Positions 19,606 to 27,883 of a stretch of 64,000 bases of DNA are shown piece by piece (position 1 is the stretch's first letter; each line of letters starts with the position of its first letter). This DNA is from Candidatus Melainabacteria bacterium (GTDB taxonomy: Bacteria > Cyanobacteriota > Vampirovibrionia > Obscuribacterales > Obscuribacteraceae): assembly GCA_013288645.1 (NCBI GenBank), contig JABDBL010000011.1, positions 1 to 64,000 on the forward strand, in the 5' to 3' direction. Under the pieces are notes generated by a model. That model searched no databases and had not been told where the DNA came from. It was given only the letters and a program-made list of their open reading frames with translations. The position numbers and the translations under genes were made by a program.

Positions 19606-21183
19606 ATGAGTTTAGATAAATATACTCTTTTAATTGCAGAGGATCACGACATTACTAGGCTTGGTTTGCGATTGACTCTAGAAAAAATGCCGGATGTCGA
19701 AGTGGTGGGTGAGGCTATTGATGGAGACTCAGTTTTAGTTCAAGTAGAGCAGTTTCAACCTCGTATTATTCTTATGGATGTTAACCTGCCCGGTATAAGT
19801 GGCATCCAGGCTACTAAATTAATAAAGAGCAGCCATCCAAATACTGGAATAATCATGTTTACGAGTGATTCGTCAGATGAGACGGTTTTTGCTGCCCTGA
19901 GCGCTGGAGCAGATGGCTATTGTTTAAAGAACGTCGCCGCTGATCAATTGCATACAGCTATAGAATCTGTGGCAAAGGGTGCAGCTTGGTTAGATCCAGG
20001 TATCGCGCAACGTGTGTTACGTGCTCAAGTGACAGCGAAGCAACAAGAAGAACAAAATCGATTGGCGGTTAACAAAGATCCTATTAGGCAAAACACGTTC
20101 CTTGATCAAGACCAACTTCGTCTTTTAGAGCTAATCGAACAAGGTATGAAACTAGATCAAATAGCTGATAAATTTGAGATATCGCAAGCTTCTGTAGAAG
20201 AAAAATTAAGAACCATTCTTGCAAGTCTTACACCACAACCCGCTCATGTGTCTGCGAAGCCAGCTTTGGAAAAAAAATTACTGGGGACTGAATCCACTAT
20301 ACAGTCTGGGTCTACGTCCGAACAGCCAGGCCAAATTGTACCAGGCATCGTTCTAGCTGGGAGATTTATGATTGAAGCGGTTTTGGGATCTGGCGGCATG
20401 AGCACCGTATATAAGGGCAAAGATTTATCTATAGGAAGAACTGTTGCTATAAAAATGTTACATCAACAAACGTTAAAAGAGGACAAAGAAATACAACGAT
20501 TTTTGTTAGAAGCAAAAACCGCAAGTGCTATAAGTCATCCAAACATTATTACTATATTTGATTTTGGATTAACTTCAGCGGGACAGCCTTATATTGTTAT
20601 GGATTATATTGACGGTGTAAGTCTTGATCAATTGATCCAAGAAAAGAAGCTTAATCTCGCTAGGACTTTAGATATTTTTGTTCAAGTCTGTGATGCTATG
20701 ACTGCTGCTCATAAAAGAGGCATAATCCATCGAGACTTAAAGCCATCAAATATAATGCTTATAAAAGGTGATGAAGACAGAGATGTGGTTAAGCTAGTCG
20801 ATTTTGGTATGGCGAAATTTATCATTGAAAGTGAAGATTTGAAATTAAGCAAAACTGGTGATCTATTCGGTACGCCACTTTATATGAGTCCAGAGCATTT
20901 TCGTAGCGAAAAATTAGATCCTTGCAGCGACATTTATTCTCTTGGCTGTGTTTTATACGAAGCGTTGTCTGGGGCACCACCTTTTAAAGGACTCTCATTA
21001 TATGAACTAATGAATTCGCATATACATGAAGAGCCATCACGTTTACCTTTTCTTAGACCGGAGATTGCGATACCTCCTGAACTTGAGTCTCTACTTTTTA
21101 ACATGCTAGCTAAAGATGTAAAAATGCGTCCGCAATCTATGACCGATATTAAATCAGCATTGCTAAAAGTTTTGAAGACTTAG
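19606..21183 (+). CDS. Receiver - HTH-like - Ser/Thr protein kinase fusion
   Basis: 525 residues in three parts. Residues 1-125 are a NarL-type receiver (acid pocket AEDHD, Asp58 in ILMDVNLPG, Thr86, Lys108). Residues 165-208 resemble a LuxR-type helix-turn-helix (LLELIEQGMKLDQIADKFEI) but look degenerate. Residues 250-525 are a complete Hanks-type kinase: GSGGMSTVYKG loop, Lys283 in VAIKM, HRDLKPSN (Asp377), DFG (Asp399), activation segment ending GTPLYMSPE. No membrane helix is seen. The 48-base gap to the hybrid kinase with its terminal Hpt suggests that phosphorelay input controls Ser/Thr kinase output. Confidence 0.93.
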   Translation: MSLDKYTLLIAEDHDITRLGLRLTLEKMPDVEVVGEAIDGDSVLVQVEQFQPRIILMDVNLPGISGIQATKLIKSSHPNTGIIMFTSDSSDETVFAALSAGADGYCLKNVAADQLHTAIESVAKGAAWLDPGIAQRVLRAQVTAKQQEEQNRLAVNKDPIRQNTFLDQDQLRLLELIEQGMKLDQIADKFEISQASVEEKLRTILASLTPQPAHVSAKPALEKKLLGTESTIQSGSTSEQPGQIVPGIVLAGRFMIEAVLGSGGMSTVYKGKDLSIGRTVAIKMLHQQTLKEDKEIQRFLLEAKTASAISHPNIITIFDFGLTSAGQPYIVMDYIDGVSLDQLIQEKKLNLARTLDIFVQVCDAMTAAHKRGIIHRDLKPSNIMLIKGDEDRDVVKLVDFGMAKFIIESEDLKLSKTGDLFGTPLYMSPEHFRSEKLDPCSDIYSLGCVLYEALSGAPPFKGLSLYELMNSHIHEEPSRLPFLRPEIAIPPELESLLFNMLAKDVKMRPQSMTDIKSALLKVLKT

Positions 21184-21348
21184 TTAGCTACCATATTCAA
21201 TTTTATAGATTAAGGAATTGAGAGCTTGCCTTGGTGTCAAGTGGAATAAATAAAATATGGCAAGAGCTGTAAGAATTTAAGATGGCATGATCGACAGAAT
21301 TGGATGTTAGGGTAAACTGACTTAATGGATTGAGTCGAGGTATCTTTG

Positions 21349-21561
21349 ATGAAAGCCAAAATGAGAAAAGGGCAGAAGCCTCCAGAGCCGGGCGAATATC
21401 AATGCCAGAAATGTAATTGTCGATTCAAACCTAATGGGAACAAATTAATTTGTCCCGAGTGTGGCAGCTCTAAGCAAGATGAATTGATCCCGATTTATAT
21501 GGAAAACGATCCGGAGGAAGAACAAATGTATTCTGAAGCTGATTGGCACGGTGGAGATTAA
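21349..21561 (+). CDS. Small zinc-ribbon protein with acidic tail
   Basis: A 70-residue protein. YQCQKCNCRF and LICPECGSS form a two-knuckle zinc ribbon after a basic N terminus (KAKMRKGQKPPEPG), and the C terminus is acidic (ENDPEEEQ). It is rubredoxin- or regulator-like in size, but the spacing does not fix a family. ATG 21349 is preferred over the adjacent TTG at 21346 because GAGG lies eight bases before it. It stands alone after the kinase fusion. Confidence 0.7.
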   Translation: MKAKMRKGQKPPEPGEYQCQKCNCRFKPNGNKLICPECGSSKQDELIPIYMENDPEEEQMYSEADWHGGD

Positions 21562-21764
21562 GGTTTATACTATGCACTTAACAAGTGCCCCGAATTTGAC
21601 AGATAAAAGCTATGCCACTTGGCTAATGATTAAATTGGTATTTAATTATTCGGACTTACAATCTATATTTTTATATGCTATAAATTTTGCCATTCAGTGT
21701 AACCTAGCCGCACTATTAGCGGTCGTACCCATTGAGTCAAGTCAATTAATAGGGAGGACATATT

Positions 21765-22055
21765 ATGTCTAAATATTCGTATGCTGTTTTATTGGGCATT
21801 AGCTTATTCACTATCAATGGTGCTTTTGCGGATGAAGCTACTACAACTACTACAAAAACCGATAGTCCTGATTATAGTTCCACAAGGACAGACTCTACTA
21901 CTATCGAAGATAAACCAAATTATGTGAAAAGCGAATCGACTAAGGCGGAAGTTACTCCTTATGGTCAAGAAGTGACCACAAAAAAATCTTATAAAAAGAT
22001 ACCTAATGTACAAAGAACTACTCGAACAGATACTGAAACCACTGTTAATCATTAA
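21765..22055 (+). CDS. Small exported Thr/Lys-rich protein
   Basis: A 96-residue protein. AVLLGISLFTINGAFA is a clear signal peptide. The mature part is rich in Thr, Asp, Lys and Tyr (for example TTTTTKTDSPDYSS) with no predicted fold, so it is likely an unstructured periplasmic or surface protein. GGGAGGA lies seven bases before the ATG. A terminator-like hairpin follows the stop. Its composition recalls the exported protein at 28750-29166, which also ends in a T/K-rich tail. Confidence 0.75.
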   Translation: MSKYSYAVLLGISLFTINGAFADEATTTTTKTDSPDYSSTRTDSTTIEDKPNYVKSESTKAEVTPYGQEVTTKKSYKKIPNVQRTTRTDTETTVNH

Positions 22056-22085
22056 AGCTTATTAGATCAGGAGCTTTTTAATTTG
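22054..22085 (+). terminator. Probable Rho-independent terminator
   Basis: AAAGCT (22054-22059) pairs with AGCTTT (22072-22077), followed by a T-rich stretch. It overlaps the stop of the small exported protein gene. The stem is short and AT-rich, so it is weak. Confidence 0.45.
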
Positions 22086-22183
22086 CTCAAGAGAGTCTGC
22101 CTATGGCAGGCTCATCTTGGCGTTTACGTAAGATGTGACATCATTAAGGATTAGCTAACTTATCTACGGGTTAAAATAGTGTC

Positions 22184-22204
22184 ACCAAATCTGGTGCCTA
22201 AAAT
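22184..22204 (+). repeat. Short palindromic repeat, copy 2 (ACCA-N4-TGGTGC)
   Basis: ACCAAATCTGGTGCCTAAAAT. This copy ends exactly where the recognisable part of the polX/PHP remnant begins (22205), which may mark a rearrangement point. Confidence 0.5.
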
Positions 22205-22466
22205 ATCGGTATTGATTTAGCAACTGTTGTTTTAGAAACTAATGGTGATCCGCACAAAATGGATTTAGAACTATTTTGGCTGCGACAAGCGAGTCAGTTT
22301 GGGATTAAATTTGTTATCTCCGATGCTCATTCTCCAAGTGATTTATTAAACCTACATGGCGTGATGTGCAGGGCTAAGAAAAAATGAAATATTAAATGCA
22401 TTAGCCTACAAAGAGTTTAGAGAACTGATGCGACCACAAGTTAGTCAGAAGTTTTCTTGCGCCTAG
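22205..22466 (+). pseudogene. Remnant of a PHP-domain protein (PolX C-terminal part)
   Basis: No intact gene is present, but translation from 22205 gives IGIDLATVVLETNGDPHKMD, then a helix, then FGIKFVISDAHSPSDLLNL and GVMCRAKK before a TGA at 22385. This matches the last part of the PHP phosphoesterase domain of DNA polymerase X family proteins, which reads E-x-N-x-x-P-x-R-x-D and later SDAHS. A +1 shift restores the frame as EILNALAYKEFRELM up to TAG at 22464. The 5' part is missing. It looks like a truncated, frameshifted fossil. Confidence 0.6.
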
Positions 22467-22583
22467 ATTAATTATCAGATGAACAACGCGGTCGCGTGTT
22501 AACATTCGGGTAAAGTTAAGTTAGCTGTCCAATCATAAATACAAGCTAAGTGCGTTACGATGTTTTGCGTAAGGAGTATAACT

Positions 22584-22769
22584 ATGCCTGACACTAAAAA
22601 AAGTCCTGTTGAACATGAAAAGAAAGAGCATAAAGGGAGTTGTGATTCAGAAAAGCCTCAAACTTGTGATAAAGAAAAAATGACTGAAGATAAATCACAA
22701 AAGCCTCAATCTGACCAAAAAAGCGCCCAGCATGATACGGGGCATAAGCATGGAAGTTGCTCGCACTAA
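22584..22769 (+). CDS. Small Lys/Asp/His/Cys-rich protein
   Basis: A 61-residue, very hydrophilic protein with CDSEKPQTCDKEK and the tail GHKHGSCSH. Three cysteines and several histidines suggest metal binding or thiol reactivity, but no family is recognised. ATG 22584 is preferred over 22560 because AAGGAG sits seven bases before it. It converges on the HxlR regulator, with a bidirectional terminator between. The His/Cys tail recalls the GSSCSTSGHSCA tail of the rhodanese at 23400. Confidence 0.6.
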   Translation: MPDTKKSPVEHEKKEHKGSCDSEKPQTCDKEKMTEDKSQKPQSDQKSAQHDTGHKHGSCSH

Positions 22770-22780
22770 TAATTAAGACT

Positions 22781-22812
22781 AAAAAGAGGGGACAATTGGA
22801 CCCTCTTCTTTT
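22781..22812. terminator. Bidirectional terminator between convergent genes
   Basis: AAGAGGG (22784-22790) pairs with CCCTCTT (22801-22807), with an A-run on the left and CTTTT on the right. It serves both the His/Cys-rich gene and the HxlR gene. Confidence 0.65.
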
Positions 22813-22829
22813 AAGGGTCCGTATACACT

Positions 22830-23207
22830 CTAACTAACTTTAGTTTTCAATTTGCTATTTTGCTCAATTGCTCTATGACGAGCGGCAATTAATTCAGAAG
22901 AATGTTTACGAGCCCATTGCTCTAATTTTTCCAAAGCTGGTAGTAAGGTGCGTCCCACTTTAGTCAATGAATATTCGACGCGTGGTGGTACTTCTGGATA
23001 AACTTTACGACTGACAAGCCCATCTGCTTCTAGTTCACGTAACTGTTGCGTTAATACACGTTGGGTGACGCCTTGTAAAGAGCGCATTAGTTCATTAAAA
23101 CGCATTGTGCCATCGCATAAGCGGTAAATAATTAATACCTTCCACTTATCAGAAATCATGGCAATTGCTGCCATAATGGGGCACTCAAAACAATCAATAT
23201 CAAACAC
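22830..23207 (-). CDS. HxlR-family transcriptional regulator
   Basis: A 125-residue winged-helix regulator. CFECPIMAAIAMISDKWKVL is the HxlR start pattern, followed by RFNELMRSLQGVTQRVLTQQ and LEADGLVSRKVYPEVPPRVE with the wing. Cys6 and Cys9 lie where YodB/HypR-type members carry a redox- or electrophile-sensing cysteine. GTG start with GAGGTAGTATT upstream. It is divergent from a rhodanese gene, with an inverted repeat typical of this family in between, so it probably controls both itself and the rhodanese. Confidence 0.92.
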   Translation of the reverse strand: MFDIDCFECPIMAAIAMISDKWKVLIIYRLCDGTMRFNELMRSLQGVTQRVLTQQLRELEADGLVSRKVYPEVPPRVEYSLTKVGRTLLPALEKLEQWARKHSSELIAARHRAIEQNSKLKTKVS

Positions 23208-23318
23208 AATACTACCTCACTTGGATTTTAATATAACCTTATTAAACTCAATTATGCTCGCAGGTGGGCATTCTTTACCAATAGTATCTAATTGGATAGT
23301 ATCATACATTAAGGTACC

Positions 23319-23332
23319 TACTTGTAAAAGTA
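23319..23332. promoter_or_regulatory. Candidate HxlR operator
   Basis: TACTTGTAAAAGTA is a perfect inverted repeat (TACTT-N4-AAGTA) in the intergenic region between the HxlR gene and the rhodanese gene. Regulators of this family bind dyads of this kind. GTACCTAC occurs twice nearby (about 23315 and 23381). Confidence 0.5.
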
Positions 23333-23399
23333 TACTATAGCTTCTAGTATTATGTGTGTAAGACGATAGTGCTTATGAAAGTACCTACGGGAGGTTAAT

Positions 23400-23819
23400 A
23401 TGGCTGTCGAAACAGTGTCTAAAGAATCAATAAAAGCGGCGGAACATTTTCAAGCTAAGCTTAATTTTGAGAGCAATCCTTATGCTCTTAAAGGAGCTCT
23501 AGACAAAGGTGAGAAAGTGCAAATTATTGATTTGCGCACGCCAGAACTCTTTGCTCAAGGGCATGTTCCTGGGGCCATTAATGTGGATTATGAAAAACTG
23601 GAACAATATTTACCTAATATTGATGCAAGTACTACGACAGTGGTTTATTGCTACAGTTTGTTATGCAGTTTAGCTACCAAAGCTGCTTTAGTTTTGGCCC
23701 AACACGGTTATAAAGTTAAAGAATTAGCCGGTGGCTGGGATTCATGGGTTGAACACGAAATGCCGACTGAAAAGACCAAAGGATCGAGTTGTTCTACCAG
23801 CGGACATTCCTGCGCTTAG
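23400..23819 (+). CDS. Rhodanese-domain protein with Cys/His tail
   Basis: A 139-residue single-domain sulfurtransferase. VQIIDLRTPELFAQGHVPGA is the CH2A motif. The active loop starts VVYCYSLLCS, so the likely catalytic residue is Cys84, with a second cysteine (Cys89) in the loop in place of the usual charged or glycine residues. LAGGWDSWV closes the domain. The tail SSCSTSGHSCA adds further Cys/His. GGGAGG precedes the ATG. Control by the divergent HxlR regulator suggests a role in thiol, sulfide or electrophile stress. Confidence 0.9.
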   Translation: MAVETVSKESIKAAEHFQAKLNFESNPYALKGALDKGEKVQIIDLRTPELFAQGHVPGAINVDYEKLEQYLPNIDASTTTVVYCYSLLCSLATKAALVLAQHGYKVKELAGGWDSWVEHEMPTEKTKGSSCSTSGHSCA

Positions 23820-23846
23820 TTTTTCTTACATAATGCAAATCCATTC

Positions 23847-23874
23847 AAGCAAGGGCAGTTTAATGTCCTTGCTT
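23847..23874 (+). terminator. Hairpin after the rhodanese gene
   Basis: AAGCAAGG (23847-23854) pairs with CCTTGCTT (23867-23874) in the gap between two convergent genes. There is no long T tract. Confidence 0.5.
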
Positions 23875-23878
23875 CGAA

Positions 23879-25267
23879 TTAATTACCAATCATCATTTCA
23901 ACTTGGTCGAGAGTTTTTAGCCTTTGTAGTAAAAGCTGCTCAGGTAATTTGCCTTGTCGGCTTAATTTTCGTTGAGTCAGTGTTTCATCGATAAAGTACC
24001 AGCTTGTTGCTCCTAATCCAACCACTGATCCAGCCCCTGCTGTAATGGCACCAGCAAAGGTGAGATTATTTGCTGTTCTTATTCTATTTTTATTTCCATA
24101 ATAAGCTGCTGCACCTAGAATATCTTGTGTCAAATAGGAGCCTGAAATTAATGGTCCGAGAGTAACTGATTGCAAGGCAATTTTATCGTAACGTCTTAAA
24201 TAGTCCATTTCCGCTCCCAAGTATTCGTCGTATTTTTGATTCCATAGATCGTAAGCAGTTAGTCTAAGTCTAATGTGACCGGCGCCGGTAAGATCAGAAT
24301 CGGTAGTTTTTACTACTTCTTTATGTAATAGATCTAAGTTATCTGCACTGGCAGTTTCGATATCATAAGCTTTCTGTTGAATTGTTTGATAAATTTTTCT
24401 TGCATAATGTTTGTAAAGTAATTTCCGAGCAAAATAGCTAGCAGGCGCACTGAGAATTGAGATACTGTCACCAGTTATGCCCGTTACAATAGATGAACTT
24501 GCTAGCTGAACATTTTGGAAGCTTCTGATGGCTAAATACGCTGCTGCTGAAAAAACAGCATTGCTTGCTGTGTTTAAAGTGTAATAGACGTTCTCACTTG
24601 CTTGATAGGCTTTTATATCGGCATAAACATGTACAAATTCGTATACGCACCAGTCACGATAATCTTTTAGCAAATCTCCTTCGACCGTATTTATCCTGTA
24701 AACAGGACTATCTTTTTCTCGATTTAGAAGCTCATTTCTTTTTGCCAGTAGTTGATCAATTTCTCTTATCTTATTTTTTACGACAGTCAAAGCGCTCTGC
24801 GGATCTTCTTTGTGTTTTTTATTTTTCAAAGCAATATAGCCATTTGAACACAGTTCTGCCAGTGAGCTAGCCCCACCGATTATGCTTCCAATGAGTTCGA
24901 CTGTGTATCCGCTTTTAAGATGATTGCTTGAGATTTTTGCTGGTGTATCTAAATGCTTTCCTGTTTCTTGGAGAGCAACAATATCACCACCTAGAAATAA
25001 CCCTAGTGAAGCTTGTTGACCAAGAAAATATCTCAATCGTCTTAACTTTGGTTCTCTATTACCAATGATTTCGTAATTTAAACAAAACCGTTCGAGAGCA
25101 ATTTCTTGTTTCAATATTTCAATAGTCGTTGAGCATACGGTGCTATCCACCACAACGGTGGATTCAGAAGCAAAAGCAGTAACGAAGCTTATGTTGTGAA
25201 GAATGGCAATAGATAAAGCTATGCTATAGCTGTTTATACAAGTTCGTTTAATACTCAAAGTGAACAT
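23879..25267 (-). CDS. Exported protein with several hydrophobic segments, unknown function
   Basis: A 462-residue protein that starts with a hydrophobic signal-like segment (SIALSIAILHNISFVTAFAS). A helical, charged middle region (LTVVKNKIREIDQLLAKRNE, then EKD) suggests coiled coil. Several Ala/Gly/Ser-rich segments (VELIGSIIGGASSLAELC, NNLTFAGAITAGAGSVVGLG) look like membrane helices. No family is recognised. ATG at 25267 is only 4 bases after the stop of the upstream glycosyltransferase gene, so the two are co-transcribed and may act in the same envelope process. Confidence 0.7.
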   Translation of the reverse strand: MFTLSIKRTCINSYSIALSIAILHNISFVTAFASESTVVVDSTVCSTTIEILKQEIALERFCLNYEIIGNREPKLRRLRYFLGQQASLGLFLGGDIVALQETGKHLDTPAKISSNHLKSGYTVELIGSIIGGASSLAELCSNGYIALKNKKHKEDPQSALTVVKNKIREIDQLLAKRNELLNREKDSPVYRINTVEGDLLKDYRDWCVYEFVHVYADIKAYQASENVYYTLNTASNAVFSAAAYLAIRSFQNVQLASSSIVTGITGDSISILSAPASYFARKLLYKHYARKIYQTIQQKAYDIETASADNLDLLHKEVVKTTDSDLTGAGHIRLRLTAYDLWNQKYDEYLGAEMDYLRRYDKIALQSVTLGPLISGSYLTQDILGAAAYYGNKNRIRTANNLTFAGAITAGAGSVVGLGATSWYFIDETLTQRKLSRQGKLPEQLLLQRLKTLDQVEMMIGN

Positions 25268-25271
25268 GCAA

Positions 25272-26879
25272 CTAGGGCCGCTGGCTATGATAAACTAAAA
25301 CTAGCTGAATCGGGTCCCCTGGTTGTGCTTCGTTTACAAGCTTGCAACCAGGAAAATTGAGCCAGCTAATGTTTTCGTTTTCTAATATCGTAAATTTTGA
25401 TTTATCAATAGCGGACAATTCATCAAAATGAACTTTTGGCATTAAAGCTACAAAGGGGCTAGATGAAGATGTAATTTTGACCAATTTTGCTTGGTCGCAC
25501 CATGCCGGTATATGTCCACTTTGAAATATTATGTAGTCAATAAGCAAATATTGGCCATATAAATCAGTATGGAAAAATAAGCATGTTTGAGGTGGAAGTT
25601 TTTTTATTGGTGCAGCAAAATTCAAGAATGTGTTGTTTTTGGCTTTTACTGGAAGGAAAACAAAAGTGTATATGAGGATACCTATAATAAAGCCGAATGC
25701 TATTGTCAGATACAAAGCCGCTAACTTTTTAGTGGAGAAACGGCTCTCTAAGTTGGTTAGAGAATGTGCCGTTATTATAGAGAGAGCTGGATAGACAGAT
25801 AAACTATAATAGCCCCAGTTGCTACGCGATAAGCTAAAAAACAATGTACTCAAGCCAACCCAGAACATCATTAGTAAAAGGAATTTATTTACCGAAGTGA
25901 ATTTTTTTTGCACTAAAGTGGAAATGATTAGGCAACACAATGCCGGAATCGCTAAGATCGTCCATGGCAAGAAATTTCCTAGAAGATTAATCAATATGTA
26001 AGTTGGCTTATGACCAAAATTGTACGAGCTAGTTCCTCCGATAAAGCGGCCAATATTTCCTTGTAGATATAACCAATTGAAAGCTGACAAGCCATATTCT
26101 TTGCAGACAGCCAAATGCCAAGGAATTAGTACTGCGAGAAAAACAATTAAACACAAGAACAAGTCTTTAATTGATAGGTTTGGTTTTTGCCTAAATACAA
26201 GCAAACTTATAAGAATGGCACCACCAGGAATCAAAATGGCCACCGGACCTTTTGTCATCCAGCCAAGCGCAAAGGAAAAGGTCATCAAAAAAAGATAAAG
26301 CTCTCGCTTTGGAGGATCTTTAAAGATAGCCATATATGCAGAGAAAATCGCAAGGTTGGTAAATAAGCAGAGCAACATATCGGGCATCGCTATCACTGCA
26401 AATTCGCAAAATCCTATATTAGTAGTCAGAATAATTGCGCTAAGAAGCGCGGTTTTTTGACCTATGACTTTTTTGATAAATATGGCGGTTATCGCGATGG
26501 TTAAAGTAGCTGCCGCAATGGAAACGGCACGTGCGTTGAGAAGAGATACTCCAAACAATTTATAAGAACTGATGACGAGCCAATAAAAGAACGGAGGTTT
26601 ATCAAAATAAGGAACGTTATAAAGCAGCGGCATGACGTATTGCTTGTTCACAAACATTTCGCGCGCACCTTCTACAAAACAAGATTCTGCTCTGGCAAAT
26701 CCTTGTAATTGAGCAGCACGCAGAGTTTCAAGCAAAATCGATAAAAGAATCAAGATTGCCAACTGAGCATAAAAAAGCAGGTTCTGGGTGTCTACGTGTT
26801 TATTTGCTGCTTGATGACTTATTTGTTCAGCAGATATATTCATGACTATTGAATGAAGAGCACCGGTACAATCGGGCAT
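25272..26879 (-). CDS. Membrane glycosyltransferase, GT39/ArnT-like (PMT family)
   Basis: A 535-residue polytopic protein with about 11-12 predicted membrane helices. The first extracytoplasmic loop has AESCFVEGAREMF and YFDKPPFFYWLV, the pattern around the catalytic acidic residue in ArnT and related lipid-linked-sugar transferases. Such enzymes take a sugar from a polyprenyl-phosphate carrier and attach it to lipid A, protein or glycan outside the membrane; the acceptor is not known here. The start is uncertain: ATG 26879 or ATG 26843, neither with a good ribosome binding site. It forms an operon with the next gene. Confidence 0.85.
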   Translation of the reverse strand: MPDCTGALHSIVMNISAEQISHQAANKHVDTQNLLFYAQLAILILLSILLETLRAAQLQGFARAESCFVEGAREMFVNKQYVMPLLYNVPYFDKPPFFYWLVISSYKLFGVSLLNARAVSIAAATLTIAITAIFIKKVIGQKTALLSAIILTTNIGFCEFAVIAMPDMLLCLFTNLAIFSAYMAIFKDPPKRELYLFLMTFSFALGWMTKGPVAILIPGGAILISLLVFRQKPNLSIKDLFLCLIVFLAVLIPWHLAVCKEYGLSAFNWLYLQGNIGRFIGGTSSYNFGHKPTYILINLLGNFLPWTILAIPALCCLIISTLVQKKFTSVNKFLLLMMFWVGLSTLFFSLSRSNWGYYSLSVYPALSIITAHSLTNLESRFSTKKLAALYLTIAFGFIIGILIYTFVFLPVKAKNNTFLNFAAPIKKLPPQTCLFFHTDLYGQYLLIDYIIFQSGHIPAWCDQAKLVKITSSSSPFVALMPKVHFDELSAIDKSKFTILENENISWLNFPGCKLVNEAQPGDPIQLVLVYHSQRP

Positions 26880-26986
26880 ATAATACTAGCATGTGCTTGT
26901 CATCAAGGTGCCAGTCCTTACTCAAGTATTTATTTGAAACTTATTAGCAGAAAACAATGCAGTTTGCTGCTATTTAATGCTTTCTC

Positions 26987-27883
26987 TTATTTGAATGATT
27001 GTTGCTTTTCAGCAGGTAAAGTCTTTGATACCTTGTTAAGAGCGCTGATTATTTCTTCCATTGTCTGATATCTTTGTTTGGCTTCTTTAGCTAAACACTT
27101 AAATACAATCTTTTCTATTGCTTGACTAGTCTTTGGCTCAATGCCGATATCACCAAATTTAGTCGGCATTTCTTTTGTGTGCTTAAAAATTGTTACCATC
27201 GGAGTTGGTCCTTCTAAAGGTGGTTTTCCCGTTAATACTTCGTACATCAGAATGCCTAAAGAATAAATGTCCGATCTTTGATCAACAGTTCTACCCATGC
27301 ATTGTTCGGGACTCATATAAAGAGGACTGCCAAAAATGTCGCCGGTCTTTGTAAGCTTTGTTCCAGCTATAGTATTTTCAGTGATAATTTTTGCAATACC
27401 GAAATCGATTATTTTTACTGAATACCCCTGGCCTTCTTTATTTGTCAGTACTATATTGCTCGGTTTTAAATCACGATGAATAATATTTCTGGCGTGAGCA
27501 TAGGCACAGCCGTCTGCTATTTGTTTGAATATAGAAATAGCGTCGTGGATCGATAGTTTTGCTTCGGTATCGATTATATCGGCTAAAGATTTTCCAGCAA
27601 GAAATTCCATAATCATGAACGGTTGCCCATTCCACTCTCCAAAGTCACTTACTGAATTTATGTTGCTATGTTCCAGCCTTTTTGCGGCAATTGCTTCTTG
27701 TCTAAATCGTTTGAAATTTAGTTCGTCATTAACTAATTCGGGCAATAGTATTTTGCAGGCAACGATTTTATTTAAATTGAAATCATTCGCTCTGTAAACA
27801 ATGCTTTTGCCGCCTTGACCTATTGGTTCGAGAAGCCCGTATCTATTATTAAGCTTTAAACCACTGGCGTTGTTTATATCCAT
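26987..27883 (-). CDS. Soluble Ser/Thr protein kinase (Hanks type)
   Basis: A 298-residue kinase consisting of the catalytic domain only. Gly loop IGQGGKSIVYRA, Lys44 in VACKILLPE, HRDLKPSN (Asp138), IIDFGIAK (Asp160), GSPLYMSPEQ and RSDIYSLGILMYEVLTGKPP are all present. There is no membrane helix or extracellular sensor, unlike PknB. ATG 27883 is preferred; a GTG at 27922 would add 13 hydrophobic residues. Its kinase domain resembles that of the receiver-kinase fusion at 19606 (shared KLTKTGDIFG/KLSKTGDLFG activation-loop wording), so the two are close paralogues. Confidence 0.92.
   Translation of the reverse strand: MDINNASGLKLNNRYGLLEPIGQGGKSIVYRANDFNLNKIVACKILLPELVNDELNFKRFRQEAIAAKRLEHSNINSVSDFGEWNGQPFMIMEFLAGKSLADIIDTEAKLSIHDAISIFKQIADGCAYAHARNIIHRDLKPSNIVLTNKEGQGYSVKIIDFGIAKIITENTIAGTKLTKTGDIFGSPLYMSPEQCMGRTVDQRSDIYSLGILMYEVLTGKPPLEGPTPMVTIFKHTKEMPTKFGDIGIEPKTSQAIEKIVFKCLAKEAKQRYQTMEEIISALNKVSKTLPAEKQQSFK

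Noticed and set aside
21551-21772. A 73-residue frame with a hydrophobic stretch before the small exported protein
   Set aside because: It overlaps both neighbours, starts inside the zinc-ribbon gene and has no ribosome binding site.
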